DNA of 64,000 nt from Sporocytophaga myxococcoides DSM 11118 (GCF_000426725.1 NZ_AUFX01000003.1:1-64000), one strand, 5' to 3'. Counted from the stretch's first letter, positions 27,262 to 38,577 are shown. Notes: generated from the sequence alone by a model not told the origin. A program made the numbers and translations.

Positions 27262-27550
27262 CATTCCGGTAACGTTCAATTCTATCTGAACTGCTAAAAC
27301 CTAATTCAATGTCATAATGAGACAAGCATTTATATTTTTTATAGAGATTACAACTTTTGGTATGGAACAATCAAGTAACTGATACTGCTCATAAAAGAGT
27401 GAATCCTTTAAATATATAATTATGAAATTATTAGTGTAAGTTTTGTCCTGAATTGTTCAGCGAATTTGAAAGCTTTAAGAATCCTAGGGAAACAATGTTT
27501 ATTAGAAACAGGAGAAAACATAACAATTTAAAAAGTAAGTTAAAATAAAC

Positions 27551-28633
27551 ATGGCTATAAGTTTAAGAAAGATATTTAGAGCGGAAATAAAACAAAAATG
27601 TCCTGAGTTATTGAGAAGGGAAAAATCCTTACTCGACTATGTAGCTGATAAATACATCGCCCTGTTTATAGTAGTTCCAATATACATCATTCTTTATCTT
27701 TCAACTATTTTAATCCCATCTCCTGAGTGTTTAAAGGTAATTACTCTTAATAATGCCAAGGACTTGAACAATTCGAGTAATGGCATATTAGCTTCAATCG
27801 TGGGAATTACGATGGTGATAATTGGTTTTATTTTCACCGAAATAAAATCAAAAACATTTGTAAGCTTCAAATTCTTCAGCGAAAAAACTTTTTTATTCCC
27901 AATTTTCTATTCTTCCTTAGTGAATATTGTAGGTATGCTAATTATAAGTTTATTAGCGGATACTATTACCAAAGACAACAGTATAAACAATGCAGTATTA
28001 CTAAGTAATTATTTGATTATCCTTGTTAATATTCCTTTGATAATTGTAATTTTTATTAGAGTTGCTAAATACATGGATTACAAGCCTGTATTTAATACTT
28101 ACAAAGAAATGGTTTTGAAAAAGGCTACTTGCATTTTGTTTAAAGAAAAGATAGTAGAACTGTTTAGCAATAGACTCACTAAAGTTCTTAAAGATAACAA
28201 TATTAAAACCACATACACTATAAGTGAAATACACAATCCACAAAGGGTAATTCTTAGTAGTCGAAACAATAGTGGAGTATTGTATGATGTATACATTGAT
28301 AAGTTTGAGGAAGCCATAACTTCAATTAAAAAATCTCACCCTGATAATGATTTTCAATATTCACAATTTCTAATTGGCAAAAACATTGGAGCAGATACTC
28401 CTATTCTTTATGCTAATGAAGATTATGCAATTACTCCCAAAGTAATAAAACTATTTAAAGTAAAAGAATCTCAAAGAGAGGATGAAATAGAGTATACAGA
28501 ATACATGAAAGATATTCATCAACAGTATATTGATGCAGTTAGAAATAACAATGGAAATTTAGCAGTAGATTATCTTTCCATATATAAAGAGCTAAACGAA
28601 TTATATTGTAACTCCAACAAAAGTTTAAGATGA
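27551..28633 (+). CDS. Four-TM membrane protein of a three-gene defence-like operon
   Basis: A 360-residue protein with four transmembrane helices (about 35-55, 78-97, 114-137, 149-170), the first pair separated by a short acidic/asparagine loop, then a cytoplasmic C-terminal half of about 190 residues with a mixed alpha/beta look. The arrangement distantly recalls DUF2254-like predicted membrane proteins, but no motif was matched. Its stop overlaps the next ATG by 4 bp. As the first gene of the operon with a nuclease at the end, it may be a membrane sensor or effector. Confidence 0.7.
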   Translation: MAISLRKIFRAEIKQKCPELLRREKSLLDYVADKYIALFIVVPIYIILYLSTILIPSPECLKVITLNNAKDLNNSSNGILASIVGITMVIIGFIFTEIKSKTFVSFKFFSEKTFLFPIFYSSLVNIVGMLIISLLADTITKDNSINNAVLLSNYLIILVNIPLIIVIFIRVAKYMDYKPVFNTYKEMVLKKATCILFKEKIVELFSNRLTKVLKDNNIKTTYTISEIHNPQRVILSSRNNSGVLYDVYIDKFEEAITSIKKSHPDNDFQYSQFLIGKNIGADTPILYANEDYAITPKVIKLFKVKESQREDEIEYTEYMKDIHQQYIDAVRNNNGNLAVDYLSIYKELNELYCNSNKSLR

Positions 28634-30576
28634 GAAGACGAAGAACACTATTTAATAGTGTATCTACAACAATTGATGGAATAGAGGAAGTATTATACGA
28701 TGGCATTGTCCTGTCTTATCAGAACAACAATCAAGAAATACTTTTTGAGACAATATCAACCCTTGATGATATTATCTATAAGTCTATTGGAACAGCTACA
28801 AGTATAGTTTTTTATAGAAATCTTCCATTAATCAAAAATCTTTATAAAATTTCATTATCAAGTGGCAAATACTCTTCTAACTTAAAAAATAAATCTTATG
28901 AGAGTATAAGAACTAAAATAACACATATTCTTTTTAGAATAGAACAAAAAGTTGACGCAAGAGACAATGAGGTTTTAGTTAAAGAATTCCTCCGCTATTC
29001 ATTAACCCAGTATAACGGTCTTCTTCATGATATACTACTAAATAAGGATTTAGAATTATACAAAGAAGCAACAAATGAATATTATTCATATATTTTCAAA
29101 AAATACCTATATTCTGAAAGAAATAAAGCCAAAGAAGCTTTAGATTATGAGATAGAATATTATGTAAATTCAGTTGCCATATTTCAATACAGTTGGATTA
29201 TATATCTCTACAGAGAGGGAAAAATTACAACAAAAGAATGTATTGATTATCTAAATACAAATAGACTTTCTGCAAGAAATTATGAAAGAATTTTAGATAC
29301 ATTAATATACATAGATACAATGTCACATTTCGATGCTTTTGGAGTAGATGAATGGGAAAATGATGTTGTTAAAATCAACCACACATTAGCAAGGTCTCCC
29401 TTAAAGCCTCAGACATGGACAAATTTAGGAATGATGATTTTTCTTATTAAAAATTCAGGTCTTGTCACCCGTGAGATAAATCCTAATCGGATAAGGAGTA
29501 CACAAAGATTTTTCGAATTGTACTTTAATGAATTTCAAGTTACATTATCAGAAATAAGAGCAAATAAAGACATATGGATTCCTATCATTTTTAACAATAC
29601 ATTATCAGATATAACTAAAAATTCAACTGAAGAGGATGACTTTATAAAGAGGATAGATTATATATCTGATTCATTAAAGAGAGCTGCTTCTCAATTGATG
29701 AAAATAGAGTTTGTTGACAATAATAACCGATTGGCTTCTGAACCTTTCTCAGAAGCTAAGGCTATTGAGTATCGAGAATCTGTAGGTTCTAAATGGTATA
29801 AAAGGTCTTTTTTACATAGACTATTTGAAAATTATGGTAATTGGAAAAACTCTGAAGACTCAGATTCAATTACCCCTGTAGGGTACTTTATATTTCAACA
29901 AGGAATGAAAATGATGTTTGTCGAAGAGGGGTATAACCTTGTACATGGAAGTGGTGATTTAGGAAGTTCAATAGCTGACTATGAAGACGGTGATTTTCTC
30001 AACAACATTAAAAAAGATGATACACCTGTAAGGTCATTTAATAGTATTGTTAAATGTTTAGATAAGCTAATCAAAGTTATAAAAGCAAATAAATTTACTC
30101 CAACTGTAATTATTATTGGGGCGCATTGGGCACATTCTACTAATGATTTAGCTTTTCATAAAGACTTTATTCCTGATTGGAAATTAAAAGAGGAGTCGGA
30201 GGAATATAGTTCTAATTTTTCTCTTTATAAAGACATCCCCCTTTATACATCATACAATAAGGATTTTGAAGAATACATTGTGGTTGCTGATTTTCAAAAT
30301 GCTTTTCTGTTAAATCAAGTGCGCAATGATAAATGGTATAAAGAGCAGTTACAGGTAGATACTATTCCTGTAGATGATAATGAAGCAAGGCGTATATTTA
30401 ATGAAAACCCTAAAGGATGGAAAATTAGTCCTAAAGGTCATGAATTATCCGAAGAAGAAGCATTAAACTACATAAAGACAGGTATTGTATGGGATATTCA
30501 TGTTAGAGAAACATTTGAGATAAGCAATCCTTTAGCTTATGCCGTAGGTAGAATACCTCTCCCCAAGAAAGGTTGA
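28630..30576 (+). CDS. Unrecognised 648-residue protein, middle gene of operon
   Basis: A soluble protein with no signal peptide or clear membrane helix. Residues 1-330 are largely helical, the rest is mixed and includes a hydrophobic strand followed by a conserved-looking GAHWAH (TVIIIGAHWAHSTNDLAFH, about 496-514) and a strand EEYIVVADFQNAFLL. The His-rich segment could bind metal, but this is only a suggestion. Translationally coupled to the membrane protein before it; 16 bp separate it from the SEC-C nuclease gene. I do not recognise the family. It could act as the linker between membrane sensor and nuclease. Confidence 0.75.
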   Translation: MRRRRTLFNSVSTTIDGIEEVLYDGIVLSYQNNNQEILFETISTLDDIIYKSIGTATSIVFYRNLPLIKNLYKISLSSGKYSSNLKNKSYESIRTKITHILFRIEQKVDARDNEVLVKEFLRYSLTQYNGLLHDILLNKDLELYKEATNEYYSYIFKKYLYSERNKAKEALDYEIEYYVNSVAIFQYSWIIYLYREGKITTKECIDYLNTNRLSARNYERILDTLIYIDTMSHFDAFGVDEWENDVVKINHTLARSPLKPQTWTNLGMMIFLIKNSGLVTREINPNRIRSTQRFFELYFNEFQVTLSEIRANKDIWIPIIFNNTLSDITKNSTEEDDFIKRIDYISDSLKRAASQLMKIEFVDNNNRLASEPFSEAKAIEYRESVGSKWYKRSFLHRLFENYGNWKNSEDSDSITPVGYFIFQQGMKMMFVEEGYNLVHGSGDLGSSIADYEDGDFLNNIKKDDTPVRSFNSIVKCLDKLIKVIKANKFTPTVIIIGAHWAHSTNDLAFHKDFIPDWKLKEESEEYSSNFSLYKDIPLYTSYNKDFEEYIVVADFQNAFLLNQVRNDKWYKEQLQVDTIPVDDNEARRIFNENPKGWKISPKGHELSEEEALNYIKTGIVWDIHVRETFEISNPLAYAVGRIPLPKKG

Positions 30577-30592
30577 GAGAGCATTAATCTCA

Positions 30593-33500
30593 ATGGTAAG
30601 ATATCATATTTCCCCTTATTGTTATAATCCAATGGAAAAAATTGATAAAGACTCCCCTTGTCCTTGTGGAAGCGGAAAAAAATATAAGCACTGCCATTCA
30701 GATAAAGAAGATGTTCATATCAACCATCTAGAAATGGTTAAAGGATCCACAATAGACTTTACAGATTTACTTAAGAACCATAGGTCTGTTCAAATTTTAG
30801 GGCTATTAGCGGCATTACAACTGCACCCTGAAAATCATGGTAGAAATGTTCGGTTTGAGCGGTTGTGCCGAGAAACCTTGTTAAATTTTAGCTCTAATGA
30901 TATTAAGCCATTGGCTTCCTGGGAATTAATGAAAGAAGCGATTGAGAGTTATTCCTCAGGAAGTTATGAAGAAGATCCACTGGCGAACGCTTTTACTGAG
31001 ACCGCAATTTTTGAAGGAGGTAATTATGTTGTGTACTCCGGTATTTACGTCGGATTTACCGACATCCTCAACCAACTCACCGAGTGTATTTTTCAGGTAA
31101 AAAATGACCTAAATAAAGAGTTTGTAAAAAAAGTTGGGGACGCAATTGGATTATTGTTATTCATGAGCAATGCCGTCGCTCATTACTCTGGCCATGTTGC
31201 TTATATACATCGAAAAAGTGGTACCAGAAATATTGAATTTCCTGATTATAATAAAACCGTTCAATATACCGAAGCCGTTTACTTTACGAGAGAGTTCTTA
31301 AACGAAGCTTGCGAAATTCAGGGATATGATATTGCAATATTGGATGACTTTATATTGCAACCTGGAGGAGATGAACTTCAGAATGACGCACCTGAAGAAA
31401 ATGTGGTTAATTTCAAACCGATTATTGAGCTACAGGATGCCATCCTACTTTATATGCCAACGGGTATCTTGAATTCACTCATTACATACGTAAATCAAAA
31501 AGCAAAGGAATATAACTGTTATGATGAACTACTTGAACTATTTTATGCTAGGCAGTTTCATCTAAGTTGCGCAGCACTGGGTAGCAGTGGCTGGTGGGCT
31601 GCGGATATAGAATTACCTCCACTTAAAGGTTCTCTATTTGTGCGGGAGAAGGTATTTCAGTTCGATAATCAAAAATTAGGCTATGTATGCTTTGTTCAAC
31701 CCATTAAAAGCGTACCGACAGAATTTGCTGGCAATTCTGGTAAAGAGGCAACAGATCCATATAAGGAAAGAACTAGTGAGGTAGTTGATTTTCTAAGAAA
31801 CCTCCATGGGCAGCAACCTTTTGACGTCTTCAGCCTCTATATTATTGGAGAAGCCTGGCAAGATTTCTTTTTTGTATGGTCAAAACCCTCTGCAGGTAAT
31901 CAATCATTGGCTTTAACTTATCGAGAACTTTGGACAATAACACATTCGTCCACAATTAACAGCTTAACATTATGGAAATTTGCAAAGTGTTACAGCAGAA
32001 CTAATGAACGTACAAGAGTTATGTCCACGGGTGGGACTTTGGATACTTATGCAGTATACCGGAATAATTATGGCAGTTTGATGGACTCAGATGAAGCTAA
32101 TCCGTTAGATGGCTTGCTCATAATTGAAAATGGAAGTTCAGACGATTTCAAAAGGGAAATACAAAAGCAGCAAAATGAACATGCTGCTCCGATCTTTTAC
32201 AAAGGGCAATTAGCTTATACTAAAGTTACACGTTATAAAAATTATGCCCCAATATATGTAGAAAGAGAGTTGAGTGAAAGTTTTCGTATAGTTATAGAGA
32301 GCTACAAAATGCCCATCTGGGTGACTAACCCGCAGACGAAAGGAAGGAGAGAAAGTTGGGGTACCTATGTGTGTGAAGCCATTGCTTTTTGGTTGAATAA
32401 AATGTCTTACCTCCTATCTCCATATCTAAATGAACAAGATTTCATACAGTTTGAAATAGAAGTTATTGTAGCTGATGAAATGTTAAATCTGCAACAATTT
32501 CAGGTTAGACAAGTAGCCCTCACAGAAATACATATCAAGAGCGAAGTAATTCCGCCCACTATAAGGATCACTATCCCCTTTAACTATATCTATGTTGTAA
32601 GCCTGCCCGACAACACTGCTGATAAAATGATGATGAGAACAGTAATGCAGGGAATGGTAAATTATATAAAGGCAGCAGGAAATAATACAAAACTTAATGG
32701 ACAAATTATTGAAGAAATTATTAATAGCACGCTACGTCCTGCTAATGCGAAAATGCTTCTTTTTAATGATGCTTCTTTAAATATAAAAATTGACGATCGA
32801 GACCTTCCACCGCTTTATTATATAAATGATACTGACGTATCTTATGTTTTGGATAATCTTGTAAGCTATCTACCTGAAGAATATGAAATATCCATCGATA
32901 TTCTGGAAAAGAAAAATAAGATTAAGCTCTGTGACGATATTGTAACTGCTCTTATAAATCAGATTTCTGATCGGATTGCTTTATTTGATGGAGCCGGATT
33001 ACTAAAGTGGCTAATCAAGCTGAATGAAAAGTGCATACAGGTGAGGGAATTTCGGGAAATACTTATTCCTGCGAAAATTGCCTGCTTCAGTGACTTTAAT
33101 TCTGAAGTTCGGCTGTTAATGGATGACGAAAAAAATCTGGTGATAACTGCCCATGCAATTAGGACATTGATAGAGTTTATAGCTACCCAAATTCCTTCTG
33201 GTCATAAATGGCCAAACTATGACGATATAGGCGAGCTCCTTGCTTTAACTAATCAACTTACTGAATGGGGCGCATTGAGCGAAGCTATGCGATTGGGCCT
33301 TGACGATCCAAAGATGGGATTATTGCCGTCAGGTCGTATTGGTACTGACAAAACATTGGAGCGGGAAGCATTTAAACCATACGCCGTAGCTAAAACTGAA
33401 AGTACATTGTTTAAAAATGTAGAAGATTTTGAATCCAATTATGTTCAGTCGAAGAAATCAAAGGACGTGAGTGAAACAGATGAATCAAAAGCACTCGATA

Positions 33501-34447
33501 CAGCTTTTAGAGCAGAGTTTGGAATAACTCTTACCAATTTATCAAAAATTATCGGTGCTCTAGTAAACGAGGCCTTCACCAAAGGTAAGTCTTGCATGGA
33601 TATAGAGGAATCTGCAATAATAAAAATTCTATCCTCAATTCAAGGTGTTAGCACCGATGATCTCAATTGCGCGCTTAAATTACTGACGTTATTAGAAAGA
33701 ACTGGGATTGGTATACCCCCTGTCGGCTACACCCCTATTGATATTTTCCCTTGGCGGTATAATAGATCAATTTCTTATATCAGGAGGCCATTGATTAAAC
33801 TTCAGAATGAAGGTAGTTACTATTATTATTATGGACATAGGCATTTAATTCAATTTATTGATAACTTATTCTATTTACTTTATTCAGGTAAATTGCCTAA
33901 TGTTAAATCTGAACTAATGACAAGTTGGCTTGCCGGAGTTTCAGGAGACAAAGGCAAGCCATTCAGGAAAGCAGTAAAAACTTGGATTGAGCAGAACTCA
34001 GATTTTCAGGTAATACCTCATGAAGTTAAAATGGAAAATTTAGTTCCTCATGGCTATAAAGAAAGTGATAAGCCCGAAGGGGATATTGATCTTCTTGTGA
34101 TAGATCATATCAAATACATAATTTATCCCATTGAATGTAAAAACATTCAAGGAGGTAGAAATGTACATGAAATGAAGGTTGAAATAGATGATTATATTGG
34201 TCGTAACGGTAATGATAAAAAAGCTAAAATAAAAAAGCATTTGATACGACATCAGTGGCTTAATACAAATAAGAATTCTTTAGCCAGCCTAGTTCCAAAT
34301 GCAGAAGAATATGAAATTAAATCATTCATATTAACTGCAGATGAGATTCCACTTGGTTATCTAAAAAAAGATACCCTCCCCTTACCTTTGAAGTCATTTG
34401 CTTTTTTGAGAAAACTTGGTGTATCTTATTTGTCGGATTTAAAATAA
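30593..34447 (+). CDS. Large SEC-C zinc-motif protein with C-terminal nuclease domain
   Basis: A 1284-residue protein. Residues 16-36 carry a SEC-C motif (DSPCPCGSGKKYKHCH; ligands C23, C25, C34, H35). The long middle part is mostly helical with no motif I can name. The C-terminus looks like a PD-(D/E)xK nuclease: D1166 in GDIDLLVID, then E1181-x-K1183 in YPIECKN, and a helix with K/D residues. ATG 30632 (MEKIDKDSPCPCGSG) is a strong alternative start, as SEC-C proteins often begin this way. Third gene of a co-directional operon. A zinc-guided nuclease acting in defence is inference from architecture and place. Confidence 0.78.
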   Translation: MVRYHISPYCYNPMEKIDKDSPCPCGSGKKYKHCHSDKEDVHINHLEMVKGSTIDFTDLLKNHRSVQILGLLAALQLHPENHGRNVRFERLCRETLLNFSSNDIKPLASWELMKEAIESYSSGSYEEDPLANAFTETAIFEGGNYVVYSGIYVGFTDILNQLTECIFQVKNDLNKEFVKKVGDAIGLLLFMSNAVAHYSGHVAYIHRKSGTRNIEFPDYNKTVQYTEAVYFTREFLNEACEIQGYDIAILDDFILQPGGDELQNDAPEENVVNFKPIIELQDAILLYMPTGILNSLITYVNQKAKEYNCYDELLELFYARQFHLSCAALGSSGWWAADIELPPLKGSLFVREKVFQFDNQKLGYVCFVQPIKSVPTEFAGNSGKEATDPYKERTSEVVDFLRNLHGQQPFDVFSLYIIGEAWQDFFFVWSKPSAGNQSLALTYRELWTITHSSTINSLTLWKFAKCYSRTNERTRVMSTGGTLDTYAVYRNNYGSLMDSDEANPLDGLLIIENGSSDDFKREIQKQQNEHAAPIFYKGQLAYTKVTRYKNYAPIYVERELSESFRIVIESYKMPIWVTNPQTKGRRESWGTYVCEAIAFWLNKMSYLLSPYLNEQDFIQFEIEVIVADEMLNLQQFQVRQVALTEIHIKSEVIPPTIRITIPFNYIYVVSLPDNTADKMMMRTVMQGMVNYIKAAGNNTKLNGQIIEEIINSTLRPANAKMLLFNDASLNIKIDDRDLPPLYYINDTDVSYVLDNLVSYLPEEYEISIDILEKKNKIKLCDDIVTALINQISDRIALFDGAGLLKWLIKLNEKCIQVREFREILIPAKIACFSDFNSEVRLLMDDEKNLVITAHAIRTLIEFIATQIPSGHKWPNYDDIGELLALTNQLTEWGALSEAMRLGLDDPKMGLLPSGRIGTDKTLEREAFKPYAVAKTESTLFKNVEDFESNYVQSKKSKDVSETDESKALDTAFRAEFGITLTNLSKIIGALVNEAFTKGKSCMDIEESAIIKILSSIQGVSTDDLNCALKLLTLLERTGIGIPPVGYTPIDIFPWRYNRSISYIRRPLIKLQNEGSYYYYYGHRHLIQFIDNLFYLLYSGKLPNVKSELMTSWLAGVSGDKGKPFRKAVKTWIEQNSDFQVIPHEVKMENLVPHGYKESDKPEGDIDLLVIDHIKYIIYPIECKNIQGGRNVHEMKVEIDDYIGRNGNDKKAKIKKHLIRHQWLNTNKNSLASLVPNAEEYEIKSFILTADEIPLGYLKKDTLPLPLKSFAFLRKLGVSYLSDLK

Positions 34448-34542
34448 TTCGTTCTTTGTGTTACGGTCAACCCAAAAAAGCCATGGATTATAGCCGAGTT
34501 AAGATAATTCAGAAAATTATAATTAAACAAATAGTATAACAA

Positions 34543-37500
34543 ATGTCCGCAATTGCTGCCTTAAAAGGTTATAGAACCCAATTCTTATACTCATTACATT
34601 TTATCCTATCCAATATGAAAGAAGATTTCATATTTCGTTTGGAAGGAGAAGAGGATTTAGATGTCTTAGACAAGAATGGTAGTCTTTTATACGCCATACA
34701 ATTAAAAAATTTAGGAAAGACAATAACATTATCAGATATCTTATCAGATAACAAAACATCATTTATAAAAAGATTTTTAGATAAATATCCAAGCGCAATT
34801 CCTATACTTGTTTCATATGGTGAGATAAATGCGGAATTAAAGAATTGGACGGTTTATAAAGACAGTATCAGTGAAAAAGATAAAGCGACTTTAAAAAAAT
34901 ATAGGATAGCCGCAGATGAGTGGAAACTAGTTAAGAGCAAAACTCAATTCAAAGAAATTAATGAGGGGGTAATTGCAGAGGAAGTAAAGAAAATGATGAA
35001 GGAAAGTTTTTCTTCAGTTGATCCAATTCCTACAATAGGTTTTATGTTAAACTGGTTGCAATTCATTGCTGAGAAGCAGCAGCCCATTACAACAAAAGAG
35101 TTTTACAGAAAGGTTGAAGATTTTGCGAAATATATCTCTGAGAGAATTTCAATACATGAACAGTATGGTTTAGTTTTAAAACCATTGCATAAAGTCACAA
35201 CAGAAGGTGTAAATCAAAGATTATTAGAAAAGGAATTCTATAATGCCACATTGACTAGATATGAGCATATTTTATTAGGGCTTGAAGTAAACAGAGAAAA
35301 TTACTTAGAAAAAATCAATGAAGAAATAAAAGAGCATAATACCATCATATTAAAAGGTGCTTCTGGGCAAGGAAAGACAGCGTTATTATATAGTTATGTA
35401 AATCAATATATCAATGATTGGCTTTCTTTTGAATTAAAAATTCAACAAGATCCTATTATTACTCAAAAGTCCATTCAGGCCATTTCTTCAATAAGTAAGA
35501 ATCTTGATATTCCAGCTGTTTTTGTAATCAATATAAATCCTAACTCCACTGAGTGGATTCAGATAATTAAAGAATCCGCACATTTAAATCATATAAAGTT
35601 TTTGGTTGCAATCAGATATGAAGACTGGTATAGAGCTACAGCAATTGGAATTGAATTTGAATACAAAGAAATTGATTTGTCTCTTTCAAAAGAAGAGGCT
35701 GAAGTTATTTATTCAAGATTGAACCAACGAAATAAAATCAGTCATTTTGCTGATTTTGATGAAGCCTGGATTCAAATTGGGAGCAATACGCCGTTATTGG
35801 AATTTGTTTATTCTATTACTCAAGGAGATTCATTGCGTAACAAATTAAAACAACAAGTTCAGCAAATTTTAAAGGAAGACGGTCTAAGTAATAATCAACC
35901 AATTGAGTTTTTAAGGATCGTCAGCCTTGCCGATTCTATGGGAGCCAAAATTGATGTTTCAAAACTTGATTCAAATTTTGATTACCAGTTTATAATTGAA
36001 AAGCTAGAGAATGAATACCTAATTAAAAAATCAGCAGACAAACAATATATACAAGGACTTCATATAGTTCGTTCGCAAAAGCTTCTTGAAATACTTTTCA
36101 ATGAATATACTAATCATAAAGAAGAATATGGCTATAAATGTATCTCCCTATTAGCGGAAGAAGATGTGTATTTATTTCTAGTACAATTGCTTTATCTTGA
36201 AATATTTAAACCTGATCAATTTATATCTGATTTAAATAAGAAGTTCTCTGTAAATGACTGGTCTGTTTATGCATCAATAATAAAAGCCTTTATATGGGCA
36301 GGTACTCGTGAGTATGTTGAAAAAAATCGGGAAATTATAGATGAATGTAGAGCAAATTATGGTGATGCATGGACAATGATTTTGGATTTTTTGTTTGGAA
36401 CTAATTATGATAGAAATGGGATGCTTGACATGCTCAATGTGGATGAAGAGCATAGAAAAAAGATTGATGATATTAATAAAAGATTATCATCCAATCAATT
36501 AGTTTATAACTTAGCATCTAATGTTATAAATAAACTTAATTATCCAATTGATACTCCAACTACAAAAATTGAATGGAAATCGTTTGGGGAAACCTTATTT
36601 TGGCTAAAAAATATTCCTAATAGTAAGGAAAGTATACCTCTTTTTACGGATAATAGATTTGAAGCTGCTTTTAAAATATTAGACAGTAGTAGCTTGTCAA
36701 AACTTATGTTGGGAATGCATTTTTATTCACCTGAAATGAATGCGATTAGAATAAAATATGCTGGTTATTTGGTTGATCGAATAAAAAGTGATTTTGATAT
36801 TATTCACTTACCTATGGATGAAGATGAAGTAAGCATACATTATATAATTGACATCTTAAAGGCTGATGATGAAAGATCAACAAATGATTTTGTTGTGAAT
36901 ATTCTAGAATTATTAAGAACTGCGTTTCCAGAAAAGAAACAATTCAACTCTCAAGGATATGGTCATAGATTGCAAACACTTTCAGTTGATTATGATCCTA
37001 CGCATAAAACCATTCCTATTGAAAGTTTACCCTTAGAGGAATGGGTAAACATAAATTCTTGCATTATTAAATTATATGAATATAAAAATCGACCTAAAGA
37101 TTGGAATGACTATTGTATAAATTTAAACCAATGGGAAACACAAATTAAGGATAAAATTAATGAGTTTAATAGATCTTTTGATTTGCTGCTTAAAGGAAGT
37201 AAAACCTATGCACCAGTGACGCGAGTTATGGAGAATATTTTTTTTAATAGACTTGAAAAAATTAAGGAGCCAAAATCAATTATCGATCCTTTAGGTATAT
37301 TTGTAGGTAAGAAAAAAAGACAAAATTCTGAAAACGAAAGAGAGCAATTAAATCAAGCATTATACTCAAAGTTTGAAATGTTTTTTAAAAGCTTTTCTGA
37401 TTTTAAAGGAGATATCGAAAATTTTATTCACCAGTCTGCACAAACTTTGACATCAAAGATTAAATTAAAAACAGAAGAAGGACACATTCATAATGAAAAT

Positions 37501-38577
37501 ATAGAGCGCTTATCTCAAGTTAATTTATACAATGCAATTAATAAACTTAAAGAATATAATAATCAATATAATCATACTTTAGGCACCATCGATGTTTATC
37601 ACAAAACCAAAATTGAGATTAATAATTTACTCACTGCCGCAACTTATTGGAAAGATTTTTTGAGTGATAATACCAAAGGACAGCACTCCTATGAAAGAAT
37701 ATTTAAGCTTAAAAGTGATTTTGAAAACCGAATAATTAGAGATTGTAAACAGGCTTCTAAAGCAAATCAATTTTCAATACAATATATTAATAGTAAAACT
37801 ACAGAGGGAAAGCCAATATTACTTATTGATGGCGAAAATCCTTTCTTGTCATTACAAGGGATGAAAGAAGCCTATAATATAATACAGCAGGCAATAAATA
37901 ATCCTGAATTTACAAGTCTTAAATACCTAATGTTGCAACTATGGTTTTCTAATATTTATTTCATTCAAACGGTTTATAATAAAAGCGTTAATAATAAATG
38001 GAATGTGATAATGCTAAACATTATCAAGGATGATTTATTGGAAGAGTTGTCCCTTATTAATTTTATACAAAAACCTATTGCAACTGATATTCTTGAAAGC
38101 CTTAATATCCAGAGTTGGGCACATTTGTATCCTGAATTCAATGAGATAAACAAAGCTATTGAGTCATATGGTAGATTGATTTCATTGGTTGATCATTTTT
38201 ATGATTTACGATTGTTTGATCAAATTGAATTAAAAGATGAAGACCAGAAAAATTTATCCCACCATATAGAAAAAATAGGTTTAGAATTACAGCGATCTCT
38301 TCAATCTGTATTAGATTCAGTGGTGGTTTGGCTTAATATGTTTCCTTTAGATGAACCCACTTACAACTGCAGCGAAGACGAGCAGGAATATTTTAAAGCA
38401 TTGATCAATATTAGGGATAATATTTTTCCAGAACCTAAAGGCGAAGAAGAAGATTATCAGGTTGTAATAAACATGGAAATTATCTCTAAATGGATTGACA
38501 GATTAAGAGTGTGTAATGAAAACTGGGAAGTATTTATACTCTTGCTTTATGGCAAATATGTAAATAAGTACAAATAA
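34543..38577 (+). CDS. Nuclease-STAND NTPase, Avs-like
   Basis: A 1344-residue protein. The N-terminus resembles Cap4/DUF4297 dsDNA nucleases: GYRTQFLYSL helix, then EGEEDLDVLDKNG (E37, D38/D40) and YAIQLKN (Q53-x-K55). Residues 265-290 hold a Walker A, LKGASGQGKTALLYS (272-279), and the region after it is like STAND NTPases. The remaining 800 residues are helical with no clear motif, as in the sensor half of Avs proteins that detect phage terminase or portal. Known Avs proteins have this order and size. The trigger is unknown. It is preceded by 95 bp that could hold its own promoter. Confidence 0.8.
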   Translation: MSAIAALKGYRTQFLYSLHFILSNMKEDFIFRLEGEEDLDVLDKNGSLLYAIQLKNLGKTITLSDILSDNKTSFIKRFLDKYPSAIPILVSYGEINAELKNWTVYKDSISEKDKATLKKYRIAADEWKLVKSKTQFKEINEGVIAEEVKKMMKESFSSVDPIPTIGFMLNWLQFIAEKQQPITTKEFYRKVEDFAKYISERISIHEQYGLVLKPLHKVTTEGVNQRLLEKEFYNATLTRYEHILLGLEVNRENYLEKINEEIKEHNTIILKGASGQGKTALLYSYVNQYINDWLSFELKIQQDPIITQKSIQAISSISKNLDIPAVFVININPNSTEWIQIIKESAHLNHIKFLVAIRYEDWYRATAIGIEFEYKEIDLSLSKEEAEVIYSRLNQRNKISHFADFDEAWIQIGSNTPLLEFVYSITQGDSLRNKLKQQVQQILKEDGLSNNQPIEFLRIVSLADSMGAKIDVSKLDSNFDYQFIIEKLENEYLIKKSADKQYIQGLHIVRSQKLLEILFNEYTNHKEEYGYKCISLLAEEDVYLFLVQLLYLEIFKPDQFISDLNKKFSVNDWSVYASIIKAFIWAGTREYVEKNREIIDECRANYGDAWTMILDFLFGTNYDRNGMLDMLNVDEEHRKKIDDINKRLSSNQLVYNLASNVINKLNYPIDTPTTKIEWKSFGETLFWLKNIPNSKESIPLFTDNRFEAAFKILDSSSLSKLMLGMHFYSPEMNAIRIKYAGYLVDRIKSDFDIIHLPMDEDEVSIHYIIDILKADDERSTNDFVVNILELLRTAFPEKKQFNSQGYGHRLQTLSVDYDPTHKTIPIESLPLEEWVNINSCIIKLYEYKNRPKDWNDYCINLNQWETQIKDKINEFNRSFDLLLKGSKTYAPVTRVMENIFFNRLEKIKEPKSIIDPLGIFVGKKKRQNSENEREQLNQALYSKFEMFFKSFSDFKGDIENFIHQSAQTLTSKIKLKTEEGHIHNENIERLSQVNLYNAINKLKEYNNQYNHTLGTIDVYHKTKIEINNLLTAATYWKDFLSDNTKGQHSYERIFKLKSDFENRIIRDCKQASKANQFSIQYINSKTTEGKPILLIDGENPFLSLQGMKEAYNIIQQAINNPEFTSLKYLMLQLWFSNIYFIQTVYNKSVNNKWNVIMLNIIKDDLLEELSLINFIQKPIATDILESLNIQSWAHLYPEFNEINKAIESYGRLISLVDHFYDLRLFDQIELKDEDQKNLSHHIEKIGLELQRSLQSVLDSVVVWLNMFPLDEPTYNCSEDEQEYFKALINIRDNIFPEPKGEEEDYQVVINMEIISKWIDRLRVCNENWEVFILLLYGKYVNKYK

